Below, piece after piece: positions 57,286-64,000 of a DNA stretch of 64,000 bases. Under the pieces are notes generated by a model. The model was not told the origin of the DNA. It made no database searches and saw only the letters and a program-made list of their open reading frames with translations. Both the position numbers and the translations under genes were made by a program. Positions within the stretch are counted from its first letter, which is position 1; each line of letters starts with the position of its first letter. The DNA is from JBBQXK01 sp038209775 (GTDB lineage Bacteria; Pseudomonadota; Alphaproteobacteria; Rhodobacterales; Rhodobacteraceae): the NCBI GenBank assembly GCA_038209775.1, contig JBBQXK010000004.1, forward strand, positions 1-64,000, given 5' to 3'.

Positions 57286-58618
57286 CAAGATACCTCGCGC
57301 AAATCTGGTCCGGCGTCAGCCCCGCCATCATCGCAATCTCTTTCCGCCGGACCGCGATGTACGACGACAGGAAAGTCGGGCTCATCCACCCGCGCACCAC
57401 CGCGCTTGCCTCCAGCCGGTCCAGCGCCTCGTCCAGGCTGGACGGCAGCGCCACGATGCCCATCGCCTCCATCCGCGCCGGTGACAACTCGCTCGGGTCG
57501 CAATCCACCGGTGCGGGCAGCGGCAACCGTGCCCGTATCCCCTCCAGCCCCGCCCGCAGGATAGCACCCACGACCATGTACGGGCTGGCCGTCGCATCCG
57601 GCGCGCGCAGTTCCATGTTGAACCCCGACCGCTGCCGGACAGGATCGGTGTCGGGCGACGGGCATATCCGCACCGCCGCCTCGCGGTTCTGGATGCCGAA
57701 ACTGGCATAGCCGCAAGACCAGTGATGCGGCCCGAGGCGGTAGTACGACACCGGCGATCCGGCAAACAGCGCACAGATCTCGGGCAGATACCGCACCAGC
57801 CCCGCGATGAATTGCTGCGCCACAACCGACGCCCCTGCCGTCCCGTCGGGATCAAAGGCCGCGTTCCTGCCTTCCGCATCAACAAAGCTGAAATGCACAT
57901 GCGCCCCGTTGCCCACGGCATTCGGTGCGGGCTTGGGTGTGAACGACGCCCGATACCCATGCCGCCGCGCCACCTCGCGGATCACCTCGCGCGTCAGCAC
58001 TGCGCGGTCACCGGCCATGACGCCCTCTGCGGGGGCGGTCGACACCTCATACTGGTTGATCCCGTATTCCGGCTCCACCGTCTCCAACCCCACTCCGGCG
58101 GCCAGCAGCGCCTGCGCCAGACCGCCCGCGAACGGTGCCACCACCCGCATCGCCTCCAGCGAAAACGGCGTGGCGCGGGGCAGGGCGGGGCCGGTCAACA
58201 GGAACTCATGCTCAAACGCCGCCGTAAATCCCAGCCCGGTTTCCGCCTTGAAATCCGCCAGCGCCGCCTTCATGAACCCCCGCGTGCAGCATTCCCAACT
58301 GACCCCGTCATTGGTGTTGGAATCGCACATCAGGATGTGGAACGGCGGCGTGCCCGGCCACAGGTCCAGCCGCACGGCGGCCTCGGCCTGCGGCGTCTGG
58401 CGCACCTCCAGCATCGGACCCCAGGGGTTGTCGGCAATGTCGTCGAACGGCGTCAGCGCCTGCCCCGCGACGGCCCAGCCCAGGCCCTTGGCCATCCGCC
58501 CGGCAAGTTGTGACACCGGCACCCCGCGGCACCGGGTGATGCCGACATAATCACTCCAGCACAGATGTGCGATCTCGGTCGCGTCCCCGGTCACTCGGTC
58601 CTCCGTCGTGGCAGCCAT
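57275..58618 (-). CDS. Glutamine synthetase-like protein (GlnT/PuuA/FluG C-terminal type)
   Basis: 447 residues of type I glutamine-synthetase fold. Recognisable are an N-terminal beta-grasp part, GLGFTAAFEHEFLLTG (first Glu of the metal site), PEYGINQYEVSTAP (second Glu), NAVGNGAHVHFSF (His), and the Arg-rich GFNMELRAPDATASPYMVVG end. It lacks the adenylylation Tyr loop. Such proteins ligate glutamate to amines. Start at ATG 58618; the longer frame to 58786 crosses the phased repeat array and is not used. Coupled with the amidohydrolase. Confidence 0.85.
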   Translation of the reverse strand: MAATTEDRVTGDATEIAHLCWSDYVGITRCRGVPVSQLAGRMAKGLGWAVAGQALTPFDDIADNPWGPMLEVRQTPQAEAAVRLDLWPGTPPFHILMCDSNTNDGVSWECCTRGFMKAALADFKAETGLGFTAAFEHEFLLTGPALPRATPFSLEAMRVVAPFAGGLAQALLAAGVGLETVEPEYGINQYEVSTAPAEGVMAGDRAVLTREVIREVARRHGYRASFTPKPAPNAVGNGAHVHFSFVDAEGRNAAFDPDGTAGASVVAQQFIAGLVRYLPEICALFAGSPVSYYRLGPHHWSCGYASFGIQNREAAVRICPSPDTDPVRQRSGFNMELRAPDATASPYMVVGAILRAGLEGIRARLPLPAPVDCDPSELSPARMEAMGIVALPSSLDEALDRLEASAVVRGWMSPTFLSSYIAVRRKEIAMMAGLTPDQICARYLDAY

Positions 58619-58703
58619 CGGTTGCAACCCTAGACCGGAACGAACCGCCATGAAAACGCCAACCTGCATCCCCCGGCAACGGGCCTGAAATTGCAAAGTG
58701 TAT

Positions 58704-58753
58704 GTACGGATGCTGTACAGATGCTGTACGGTCTGAATACGCGTCGAATACGG
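58704..58753. repeat. Five 11-bp-phased direct repeats (RTACRG core)
   Basis: GTACGG (58704), GTACAG (58715), GTACGG (58726), ATACGC (58737) and ATACGG (58748) start at exactly 11-base steps; the first two units are GTACGGATGCT and GTACAGATGCT. They lie 86-135 bases upstream of the glutamine-synthetase-like start, in a 273-base gap without genes. A GTACAG-ATG-CTGTAC inverted repeat is contained at 58715-58729. Confidence 0.75.
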
Positions 58754-58891
58754 ACAAAACCCAATGGTTCCAGTCCGTTGGGCCACGATTCATCCCACAG
58801 CCACCGCATCGGCAAAACGCCCGGTCAAGACTTCGTTTACCGGTCCCCGCAACGGGCCGGAACAGGGACGCCGCTGCTTTGGCTGGTCCGC

Positions 58892-59803
58892 TCAGAACCG
58901 CTGCGGTACGTACAACTCGGGCGGCAGCACGGCGCGTTCATAGTCGGGGTTGAACACCCGGTCGGGCAGGGTGATCTCGGCATGGGGGACGGGCTCGTAA
59001 GGAAACAGCGACAGGAAATGCCCGATGCAGTTCAGCCGCGCGCGTTTCTTGTCGTTGCCTTCCACGATGTACCAGGGCGCCTCGGGGATGTTGGTGCGGG
59101 CGAACATCTCTTCCTTGGCCTTGGTGTAGTGTTCCCAGCGAACCCGTGCCTGCAGGTCCATCGGCGACAGTTTCCACTGTTTCATCGGATCATGGATCCG
59201 CATGAGGAAGCGAAGCTGTTGTTCCTGATCGGTAATCGAGAACCAGTATTTCACCACCCGCACCCCCGACCGCACCAGCATGCGTTCAAACTCGGGCGCG
59301 TCGTTGAAAAATTCCTCGACCTGCGCGTCGGTCGCAAAGCCCATCACCCGCTCGACCCCCGCGCGGTTGTACCAGGACCGGTCAAACAGCACGATCTCGC
59401 CCCCCGCCGGCAGGTGGGGCACATAGCGCTGGAAATACCACTGCGACCGTTCGCGGTCGGATGGGGCCGGCAGCGCCACCGACCGCACCACGCGGGGATT
59501 AAGCCTTTGGGTGATGCGCTTGATGACGCCGCCCTTGCCCGCCGAATCGCGCCCTTCAAAGATCACGACGACCTTTTCCTTGTAATGGCTGACCCAGTCC
59601 TGCAACCGGATAAGTTCCGACTGCAGCCGGATCAGTTCGGTCAGATAGGTGCGCCGGTCCAGTTGGTCGGGGTTCTTGTCCTTGTAAATGCGGGCAATTT
59701 CCTGCGAAAGGGCGGCATCCTCAAGATCAAGCTCATAGTCCTCGGCCAGCGCGTCATCCAGTTCCGCCTCAAGCCAGTCCTTGGCAGTGCTTTCGGTCGG
59801 CAT
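58892..59803 (-). CDS. ppk2: Polyphosphate kinase 2
   Basis: 303 residues of PPK2 family (thymidylate-kinase-like fold), transferring phosphate between polyphosphate and nucleotides. Walker A is VVIFEGRDSAGKGGVIKRIT, Walker B/lid is VLFDRSWYNRAGVERVMGF, and WFSITDQEQQLRFLMRIHDP with MKQWKLSPMDLQAR follow. It is a single-domain member with an N-terminal acidic helix. Start at 59803 has GAGGGA; ATG 59836 is an alternative. Single gene. Confidence 0.94.
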   Translation of the reverse strand: MPTESTAKDWLEAELDDALAEDYELDLEDAALSQEIARIYKDKNPDQLDRRTYLTELIRLQSELIRLQDWVSHYKEKVVVIFEGRDSAGKGGVIKRITQRLNPRVVRSVALPAPSDRERSQWYFQRYVPHLPAGGEIVLFDRSWYNRAGVERVMGFATDAQVEEFFNDAPEFERMLVRSGVRVVKYWFSITDQEQQLRFLMRIHDPMKQWKLSPMDLQARVRWEHYTKAKEEMFARTNIPEAPWYIVEGNDKKRARLNCIGHFLSLFPYEPVPHAEITLPDRVFNPDYERAVLPPELYVPQRF

Positions 59804-59886
59804 GGTGGGATCCCTCGGGTTGCTGTTGCGCGACATGACCATGATCCTGTGACAGTTTTCCGACAACCCGCCCCGGACGCGGCGGT

Positions 59887-60531
59887 TCAGAAGGCGTTCA
59901 GCATCAGGAAAAGCGTCGATCTCACCAGCGCATAGGCCAGCGCGCCCACCCACACCACCGCCGCCGCCGAGACGACGATACCCCCCAGGACCCAGGCCCC
60001 GTCGCGTTCCAGAAGCCCCAGCGACAACACCGAAATTGCCAGCGAAGGCATCAGGTTGCCGAACGGCACCGGCAACATCAGGACCAGCGCCAGCAAGAGG
60101 CACAACACCCCGATGGCCCGCTGTGCGACCGGCCCGGTCAGCGACAGCATGCGGTGGCGCAACAGGCGCTCGGCGCGCTTGATCCAGGGGTTTGCGCGGT
60201 CCACCATGGTGCGGAAGGTGGCCGTGGCCAGCCCGCGCCGCGCGATGAAGTGCGGCAGCCATGGGTCACGCCCGGCAACCATCAACGCCGACAGCACGAC
60301 CAGCGGCAACCCCAGGATGGCCGCCAGTCCGGGCGGTGACGGCAGGATGTTGGGCACGGCGAACACCAGAAGCATCGCGCCAAATGCCCGCAATTTCAAC
60401 GCGATAAGGAGATCACCAAGAGTGATGCGTTCGCCCGTCGTCTCACGCGCGATGCGGTTCAGGGCGCGTGACAGGCGTTCGTGACGGACCCTGCGCACTG
60501 CCGCGATGCCCGCCTGAACTGTCCCGGTCAT
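59887..60531 (-). CDS. ExoD family exopolysaccharide synthesis protein
   Basis: 214 residues of membrane protein. The conserved start is RITLGDLLIALKLRAFGAML, then FAVPNILPSPPGLAAILGLP, followed by the typical GRDPWLPHFIARRGLAT loop and RHRMLSLTGPVAQRAIGVLC. About four to five membrane helices. ExoD in Rhizobium affects exopolysaccharide and alkaline tolerance. The ATG at 60531 is used (AGGGTGGGA before it); a GTG lies 7 codons upstream. Follows uvrC by 84 bases in the same direction. Confidence 0.87.
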   Translation of the reverse strand: MTGTVQAGIAAVRRVRHERLSRALNRIARETTGERITLGDLLIALKLRAFGAMLLVFAVPNILPSPPGLAAILGLPLVVLSALMVAGRDPWLPHFIARRGLATATFRTMVDRANPWIKRAERLLRHRMLSLTGPVAQRAIGVLCLLLALVLMLPVPFGNLMPSLAISVLSLGLLERDGAWVLGGIVVSAAAVVWVGALAYALVRSTLFLMLNAF

Positions 60532-60614
60532 GTCCCACCCTGCGCGTGCCACGCTTCGCCCAAGATGGTCATTCGGCCGGCAGACGCAACCCCCCTGCAG
60601 GCAGGGCGCCGGTT

Positions 60615-62507
60615 TCAGCCGACGTTGAAATGGTCGCTGATCTTCTGCGCCATGGCTTCAGAAATCCCCGGCACCGCCATCAGGTCGGCAATCCCCGCAC
60701 GCGAAACCGCCTTGGCACTGCCAAAGTGCGCCAGCAGCGCCTTTTTCCGCCCCGCACCCACCCCTGCAATATCGTCCAGCGGCGTTTTGCTGATGCCCTT
60801 GGCGCGTTTCGCCCGGTGTGCGCCGATGGCCCAGCGGTGCGCCTCATCCCGCAGGCGCTGCACGAAATACAGGACCGGGTCGTTCATCCGCAACGCAAAC
60901 ACGGGCTCACCCACGCGGTGGAACTCCTCTTTCCCCGCATCGCGGTCGATGCCCTTGGCGACGCCCACCATCGCGATGTCGTCAACGCCAAGCTCGGCCA
61001 TGATCCCTGCCACCGCCGATACCTGCCCCGCCCCACCGTCGATCAACAGAAGATCAGGCCAGGCCTCACTTTTCCGCTCGGGGTCCTCCTTCAGCAGACG
61101 CTCAAACCGGCGGGTCAGCACCTCTTTCATCATGCCGAAATCGTCCGAGTTGGCCCCCGCCGCCGACTTGATGTTGAACTTGCGGTACTGCGATTTCACG
61201 AATCCTTCAGCCCCCGCGACGATCATCCCCCCCACGGCATCGCTGCCCTGAATATGGCTGTTGTCATAAACCTCGATCCGCTTCGGAGGCGCCTCCAGAT
61301 CGAACGCCTCGGCCAGACCGTCCAGCAGTTTCGTCTGCGTACTCGTCTCGGCCATCTTGCGCGCCAGGCTTTCGCGGGCGTTGCGGGCGGCGTTTTCGAC
61401 CAGTTCGGCCTTTTCGCCCCGCTGCGGCACGGCCAGTTCCACCCGCCGCCCGGCCCGGTCGGCCAGCAATTGCGCCACCAGATCGGGATTTTCAACCGCA
61501 TGCGACAACAGGATCAGGCGCGGCGGTTCCTTGTCGTCATAGAACTGCGCAAGGAAAGCCTCCATGATCTCAGGCTCTTCCGCGCCTGCGCCGGTGCGGG
61601 GATAGAAGTCGCGGTTGCCCCAGCTTTGGTTCGCACGGATGAAGAACACCTGCACGCAGGCCTGTCCCTGATCCAGATGCAGCGCCACCACGTCCGCCTC
61701 GGGCACGCCCTTGGGGTTGATGCCTTGGGTCTGCTGCACGGCTGTCAGCGCACGGATACGGTCGCGCAGGGCGGCGGCGCGCTCAAACTCCATCGCTTCG
61801 GATGCCGTCTGCATGGCGGTGGCAAGATCGGACTGGACCGAGGTGCTTTTCCCCTCCAGAAACCGCCGCGCGTCGGCCACCAGCCCCGCATAGCCCGCCT
61901 CGTCGATCCGACCTGTGCAGGGGGCCGAACACCGCTTGATCTGGTGCAAAAGGCAGGGCCGGGTCCGGCCCGAAAACATCGCGTCGGAACAGTTGCGCAG
62001 CAGGAACACCTTCTGCAACTGGTTCAGCGTGCGGTTCACCGCACCGGCACTGGCGAAGGGGCCAAAGTAGGTGCCCTTTTCAGATTTCTTTCCCCGATGC
62101 TTCTTGATCTGCGGAAAGGCGTGCTCGCTGCCGATCAGGATGTTCGGGAACGACTTGTCATCGCGCAACAGCACGTTGTAGCGGGGCTTCAGTTGCTTGA
62201 TGAGGTTCTGCTCCAACAGCAGCGCCTCGGTTTCGGTGCGCGTGGTCAGGAACATCATCGACGCCGTTTCGCGGATCATCCGCGCGATGCGCCCCGAATG
62301 GCCCGACGCGCGCGCATAGTTCGACACCCGCGCCCGCAGGTTGCGCGCCTTGCCGACGTACAACACCTCACTCGTCGCGTTCAGCATGCGATAGACGCCG
62401 GGCGAGCCGTCCAGCGTGCGCAGATAGCCCGCAATCACCGCGTGGCCGGTGGCGGCGGTGGCAGGCGTTTCTGCGGGGTTTTCAAGGTTGGTCGGGTCGT
62501 CGGTCAT
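60615..62507 (-). CDS. uvrC: Excinuclease ABC subunit C
   Basis: A 630-residue nucleotide-excision-repair nuclease. N-terminal GIY-YIG domain (GVYRMLNATSEVLYVGKARN), Cys-rich RPCLLHQIKRCSAPCTGRID, UVR domain near LEGKSTSVQSDLATAMQTAS, RNase H-like domain (EVYDNSHIQGSDAVGGMIVA, LLLIDGGAGQVSAV) and C-terminal helix-hairpin-helix pair (IAGVGAGRKKALLAHFGSAK, VPGISEAMAQKI). Full length. No LexA-type GAAC-N7-GAAC box is visible upstream. Confidence 0.97.
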   Translation of the reverse strand: MTDDPTNLENPAETPATAATGHAVIAGYLRTLDGSPGVYRMLNATSEVLYVGKARNLRARVSNYARASGHSGRIARMIRETASMMFLTTRTETEALLLEQNLIKQLKPRYNVLLRDDKSFPNILIGSEHAFPQIKKHRGKKSEKGTYFGPFASAGAVNRTLNQLQKVFLLRNCSDAMFSGRTRPCLLHQIKRCSAPCTGRIDEAGYAGLVADARRFLEGKSTSVQSDLATAMQTASEAMEFERAAALRDRIRALTAVQQTQGINPKGVPEADVVALHLDQGQACVQVFFIRANQSWGNRDFYPRTGAGAEEPEIMEAFLAQFYDDKEPPRLILLSHAVENPDLVAQLLADRAGRRVELAVPQRGEKAELVENAARNARESLARKMAETSTQTKLLDGLAEAFDLEAPPKRIEVYDNSHIQGSDAVGGMIVAGAEGFVKSQYRKFNIKSAAGANSDDFGMMKEVLTRRFERLLKEDPERKSEAWPDLLLIDGGAGQVSAVAGIMAELGVDDIAMVGVAKGIDRDAGKEEFHRVGEPVFALRMNDPVLYFVQRLRDEAHRWAIGAHRAKRAKGISKTPLDDIAGVGAGRKKALLAHFGSAKAVSRAGIADLMAVPGISEAMAQKISDHFNVG

Positions 62508-62797
62508 GGCTTGATTCTGGCCTGTCGCTGCAATGTCCGCAAGGCGGCGGCAAGGGAAAACCTGTCCCCGTTTTCTGTGGACAAGTCTGTGAGAAAGGTT
62601 GCGGCGAGCCTGAATTTTCCTTGTTTCCGGCCCGGTTCGCCGGGATGCCTGTTTTTTAGGCGTATTGTTAACATACTGAAATCAAACGAAAGATAATTAC
62701 TTGCACGAAAAGTTGTAGGGAAATCAGGGGCTTTGTGAAGGTTGTGTTAAATTTATGCGTCCAGGTGGACAAGTCTCGGACCGGGCCTGACGCGGCG
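62508..62797. other. A+T-rich intergenic region before uvrC
   Basis: 290 bases with no gene I can support. The part 62660-62760 is the most A+T-rich of the window. A 12-base direct repeat GTGGACAAGTCT occurs at 62577-62588 and 62765-62776, the first preceded by CT to resemble a DnaA-box complement. The promoter of uvrC must lie here. Confidence 0.5.
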
Positions 62798-63580
62798 TCA
62801 TTCAACCCCAAGGATATCGGCGGTCTTCCAGCCCAGATGCTGGCCCCCGTCGACGCACAAAAGCTGTCCTGTGACAGCCCGCGCATCCAGAAGATAGGAC
62901 AGGGCCGCGCAGATGTCGGCAGGGTCGGCGCCACGCCCAAGGATCGTCGCGGCGCGCTGGTGGGCAAAGTGGTCGGCGGTCTGTCGCGCGCCTTGCATCG
63001 TCGGTCCGGGACCGATGGCATTGACGCGGATCGCCGGCGCCAGCGCCTGTGCGGCAGTGCGGGTAAAGGCCCAGAGCGCCATCTTGGCAACGGTGTAGGT
63101 CATGAATTCTGGCGTCAGCTTCAGGACACGCTGGTCGATCATGTTCACCACCAGCCCGGTGGCCACAGGTTCGCCGCCATCGGTTGCCGCCGGGGCGGCC
63201 TGTGCCGCAAACGCTTGCGTCAGCACGAAAGGCGCGCGCAGGTTTGATCCGATGTGACGATCCCAGCCGGTTTTCGTCGCATTGGCCAGCGTGTCGTGTT
63301 CAAAGATCGACGCGTTGTTGACCAGCACCGTCAGCGGCCCGCCAAGTGCCGCCACCGCGCGGGGCACAAGGCCGGCCGTCGCCGCCTCATCCAGAAGGTC
63401 GGCCTGCAGGGTGGCGGCCACCTGGCCCAGACCACGGATTTCGTCGGCCACCTCTGCCGCCTCGGCCGCGGATCGGTCAAAATGCACGGCCACATCAAAC
63501 CCGCGCCCCGCCAGATGCAGCGCCATAGCCCGGCCCAGCCGCCGCGCCCCACCCGTCACCAGCGCCTTGCCCATGGTCAT
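62798..63580 (-). CDS. Short-chain dehydrogenase (pteridine reductase/FolM-like)
   Basis: 260 residues of SDR. Cofactor motif ALVTGGARRLGRAMALHLAG with the GARRLG form and HFDRSAAEA after strand two (NADP-type), NNAS in LVNNASIFEHDTL, and catalytic YTVAK in FMTYTVAKMALWAF. The TGGARRLG-R and NNAS-x-F style are those of pteridine reductase/FolM dihydromonapterin reductases, so a folate or pterin role is likely. Start 63580 has GACGGGGGA; a second ATG is at 63574. Confidence 0.85.
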   Translation of the reverse strand: MTMGKALVTGGARRLGRAMALHLAGRGFDVAVHFDRSAAEAAEVADEIRGLGQVAATLQADLLDEAATAGLVPRAVAALGGPLTVLVNNASIFEHDTLANATKTGWDRHIGSNLRAPFVLTQAFAAQAAPAATDGGEPVATGLVVNMIDQRVLKLTPEFMTYTVAKMALWAFTRTAAQALAPAIRVNAIGPGPTMQGARQTADHFAHQRAATILGRGADPADICAALSYLLDARAVTGQLLCVDGGQHLGWKTADILGVE

Positions 63581-63623
63581 TCCCCCGTCCTGCGATGCAG
63601 AAAATAGCCCTTGTCCCGCCCGG

Positions 63624-63836
63624 TCAACCCTTGCCCCCGGGCCGTGCGGCACCGCAGGCACAATTGCCGGGGCCGGGGATCGGCGTGCCGCAGCGGATGC
63701 AGATCACTGGCGCTGCAACCCTTGCCGCGGCCTTGCCTGCCCCCGGCGGCAGCTTGCGGCGCGGAATGCGCAGCCGCCCGAAGATGGCCAGCCCCATCAT
63801 CGCGACCAGAAAGACAAGGACGACCTTGACCAGCAT
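63624..63836 (-). CDS. Small membrane protein with C-terminal zinc-ribbon-like motif
   Basis: 70 residues: one N-terminal membrane helix (MLVKVVLVFLVAMMGLAIFG), a basic stretch (RLRIPRRKLPPG) and a C-terminal CIRCGTPIPGPGNCACG with two CxxC-like pairs. This layout is seen in short uncharacterised proteins of Rhodobacterales. ATG at 63836 lies one base after the stop of the preceding leftward gene, implying coupling. Function unknown. Confidence 0.72.
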   Translation of the reverse strand: MLVKVVLVFLVAMMGLAIFGRLRIPRRKLPPGAGKAAARVAAPVICIRCGTPIPGPGNCACGAARPGGKG

Positions 63837-63837
63837 C

Positions 63838-64000
63838 CTACAGACCGTAGCGCTGCCACAGGGCCCTGTCATCCACCGATGTCAGCGCCGCCGACACCGC
63901 CGCCTCGCCCGCCGATGCCGCAGCCCCCGACAGGCCAACCCGCTGCGCAAGGCTGCGCCGCTGACCCATGGCGACCAGACGCACCTTGTCGCCGTAAAGC
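63838..64000 (-). CDS. C-terminal end of an unidentified protein (continues beyond window)
   Basis: Open frame reading LYGDKVRLVAMGQRRSLAQR, VGLSGAAASAGEAAVSAALT, SVDDRALWQRYGL and TAG stop at 63840-63838. 53 residues are visible; the start lies past base 64000. Coding is supported by composition and by its stop immediately preceding the next gene. I do not recognise the family. Confidence 0.6.
   Translation of the reverse strand, partial: LYGDKVRLVAMGQRRSLAQRVGLSGAAASAGEAAVSAALTSVDDRALWQRYGL

Noticed and set aside
60468..62696. A 742-codon open frame antisense to uvrC
   Set aside because: uvrC is unmistakable on the other strand and the antisense translation has no recognisable fold.
62508..62797. 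Replication origin
   Set aside because: There are only two weak DnaA-box-like sequences and no dnaA, parAB or other origin-linked gene nearby.

Overview
The window is high-GC DNA (about two-thirds G+C by eye) from an alphaproteobacterium, most likely a member of the Rhodobacteraceae/Paracoccaceae. The evidence is the PhyR-NepR-EcfG general stress module, a PetP/PetR-like regulator pair, the dxs-ispA-xseB order, the two-gene indolepyruvate oxidoreductase whose beta subunit carries a DUF6537-type tail, and DUF3618/DUF993 proteins. I saw no tRNA, rRNA, CRISPR array, IS element or prophage. It reads as ordinary chromosome with a few accessory islands.

Layout. 1-1261: 3' part of hslU and a three-hairpin terminator. 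1274-17431: a catabolic island with an aryl-CoA ligase, a hot-dog thioesterase, a five-gene oligopeptide-type ABC importer led by a phytoene-desaturase-like FAD enzyme, and a divergent operon (isatin hydrolase-like cyclase, second FAD enzyme, MarR regulator, exported VOC protein, TPP-dependent 2-oxoacid:ferredoxin oxidoreductase alpha and beta). I infer import and oxidation of an indole-like or ortho-aminoaryl compound toward an aryl-CoA; the substrate is not proven. 17483-20354: DsbD-N domain protein, YqgE, WYL regulator and GST. 20362-24137: a sugar-type operon (SDR, DUF993, TIM-barrel isomerase, EamA transporter) behind a palindromic operator.

24213-34061 is a general stress response island. 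PhyR, NepR, EcfG and a HisKA_2 kinase are followed by CsbD, DUF1328, a 25-residue membrane microprotein, an AI-2E-family permease, a DUF2383-like protein and a set of envelope proteins. I find EcfG-type promoter elements (GGAAC-N16/17-CGTT) in front of at least five of its transcription units, including a palindromic element that fires both ways between phyR and nepR.

34223-42000: HU, AMP nucleosidase, a methyltransferase, an epimerase-like SDR, then a decayed rhamnose-type locus (5'-truncated ABC permease, frameshifted mutarotase, intact FGGY kinase), a glycosyltransferase and a lower-GC Mrr-type endonuclease. 42023-48314: dxs, ispA, xseB, a histone deacetylase-like hydrolase, petR/petP-like regulators and ilvE. 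48485-53451: a subtilisin-like protease translationally coupled to a vanadium haloperoxidase-like protein, divergent from a SARP-type regulator. 53462-64000: HAD hydrolase, D,D-carboxypeptidase, an amidohydrolase/glutamine-synthetase-like pair resembling a split FluG behind five 11-bp-phased repeats, PPK2, ExoD, uvrC, an SDR and two small or partial genes.

Start codons were chosen from Shine-Dalgarno sequences, operon overlaps and family N-termini, so several genes are shorter than the longest open frame.
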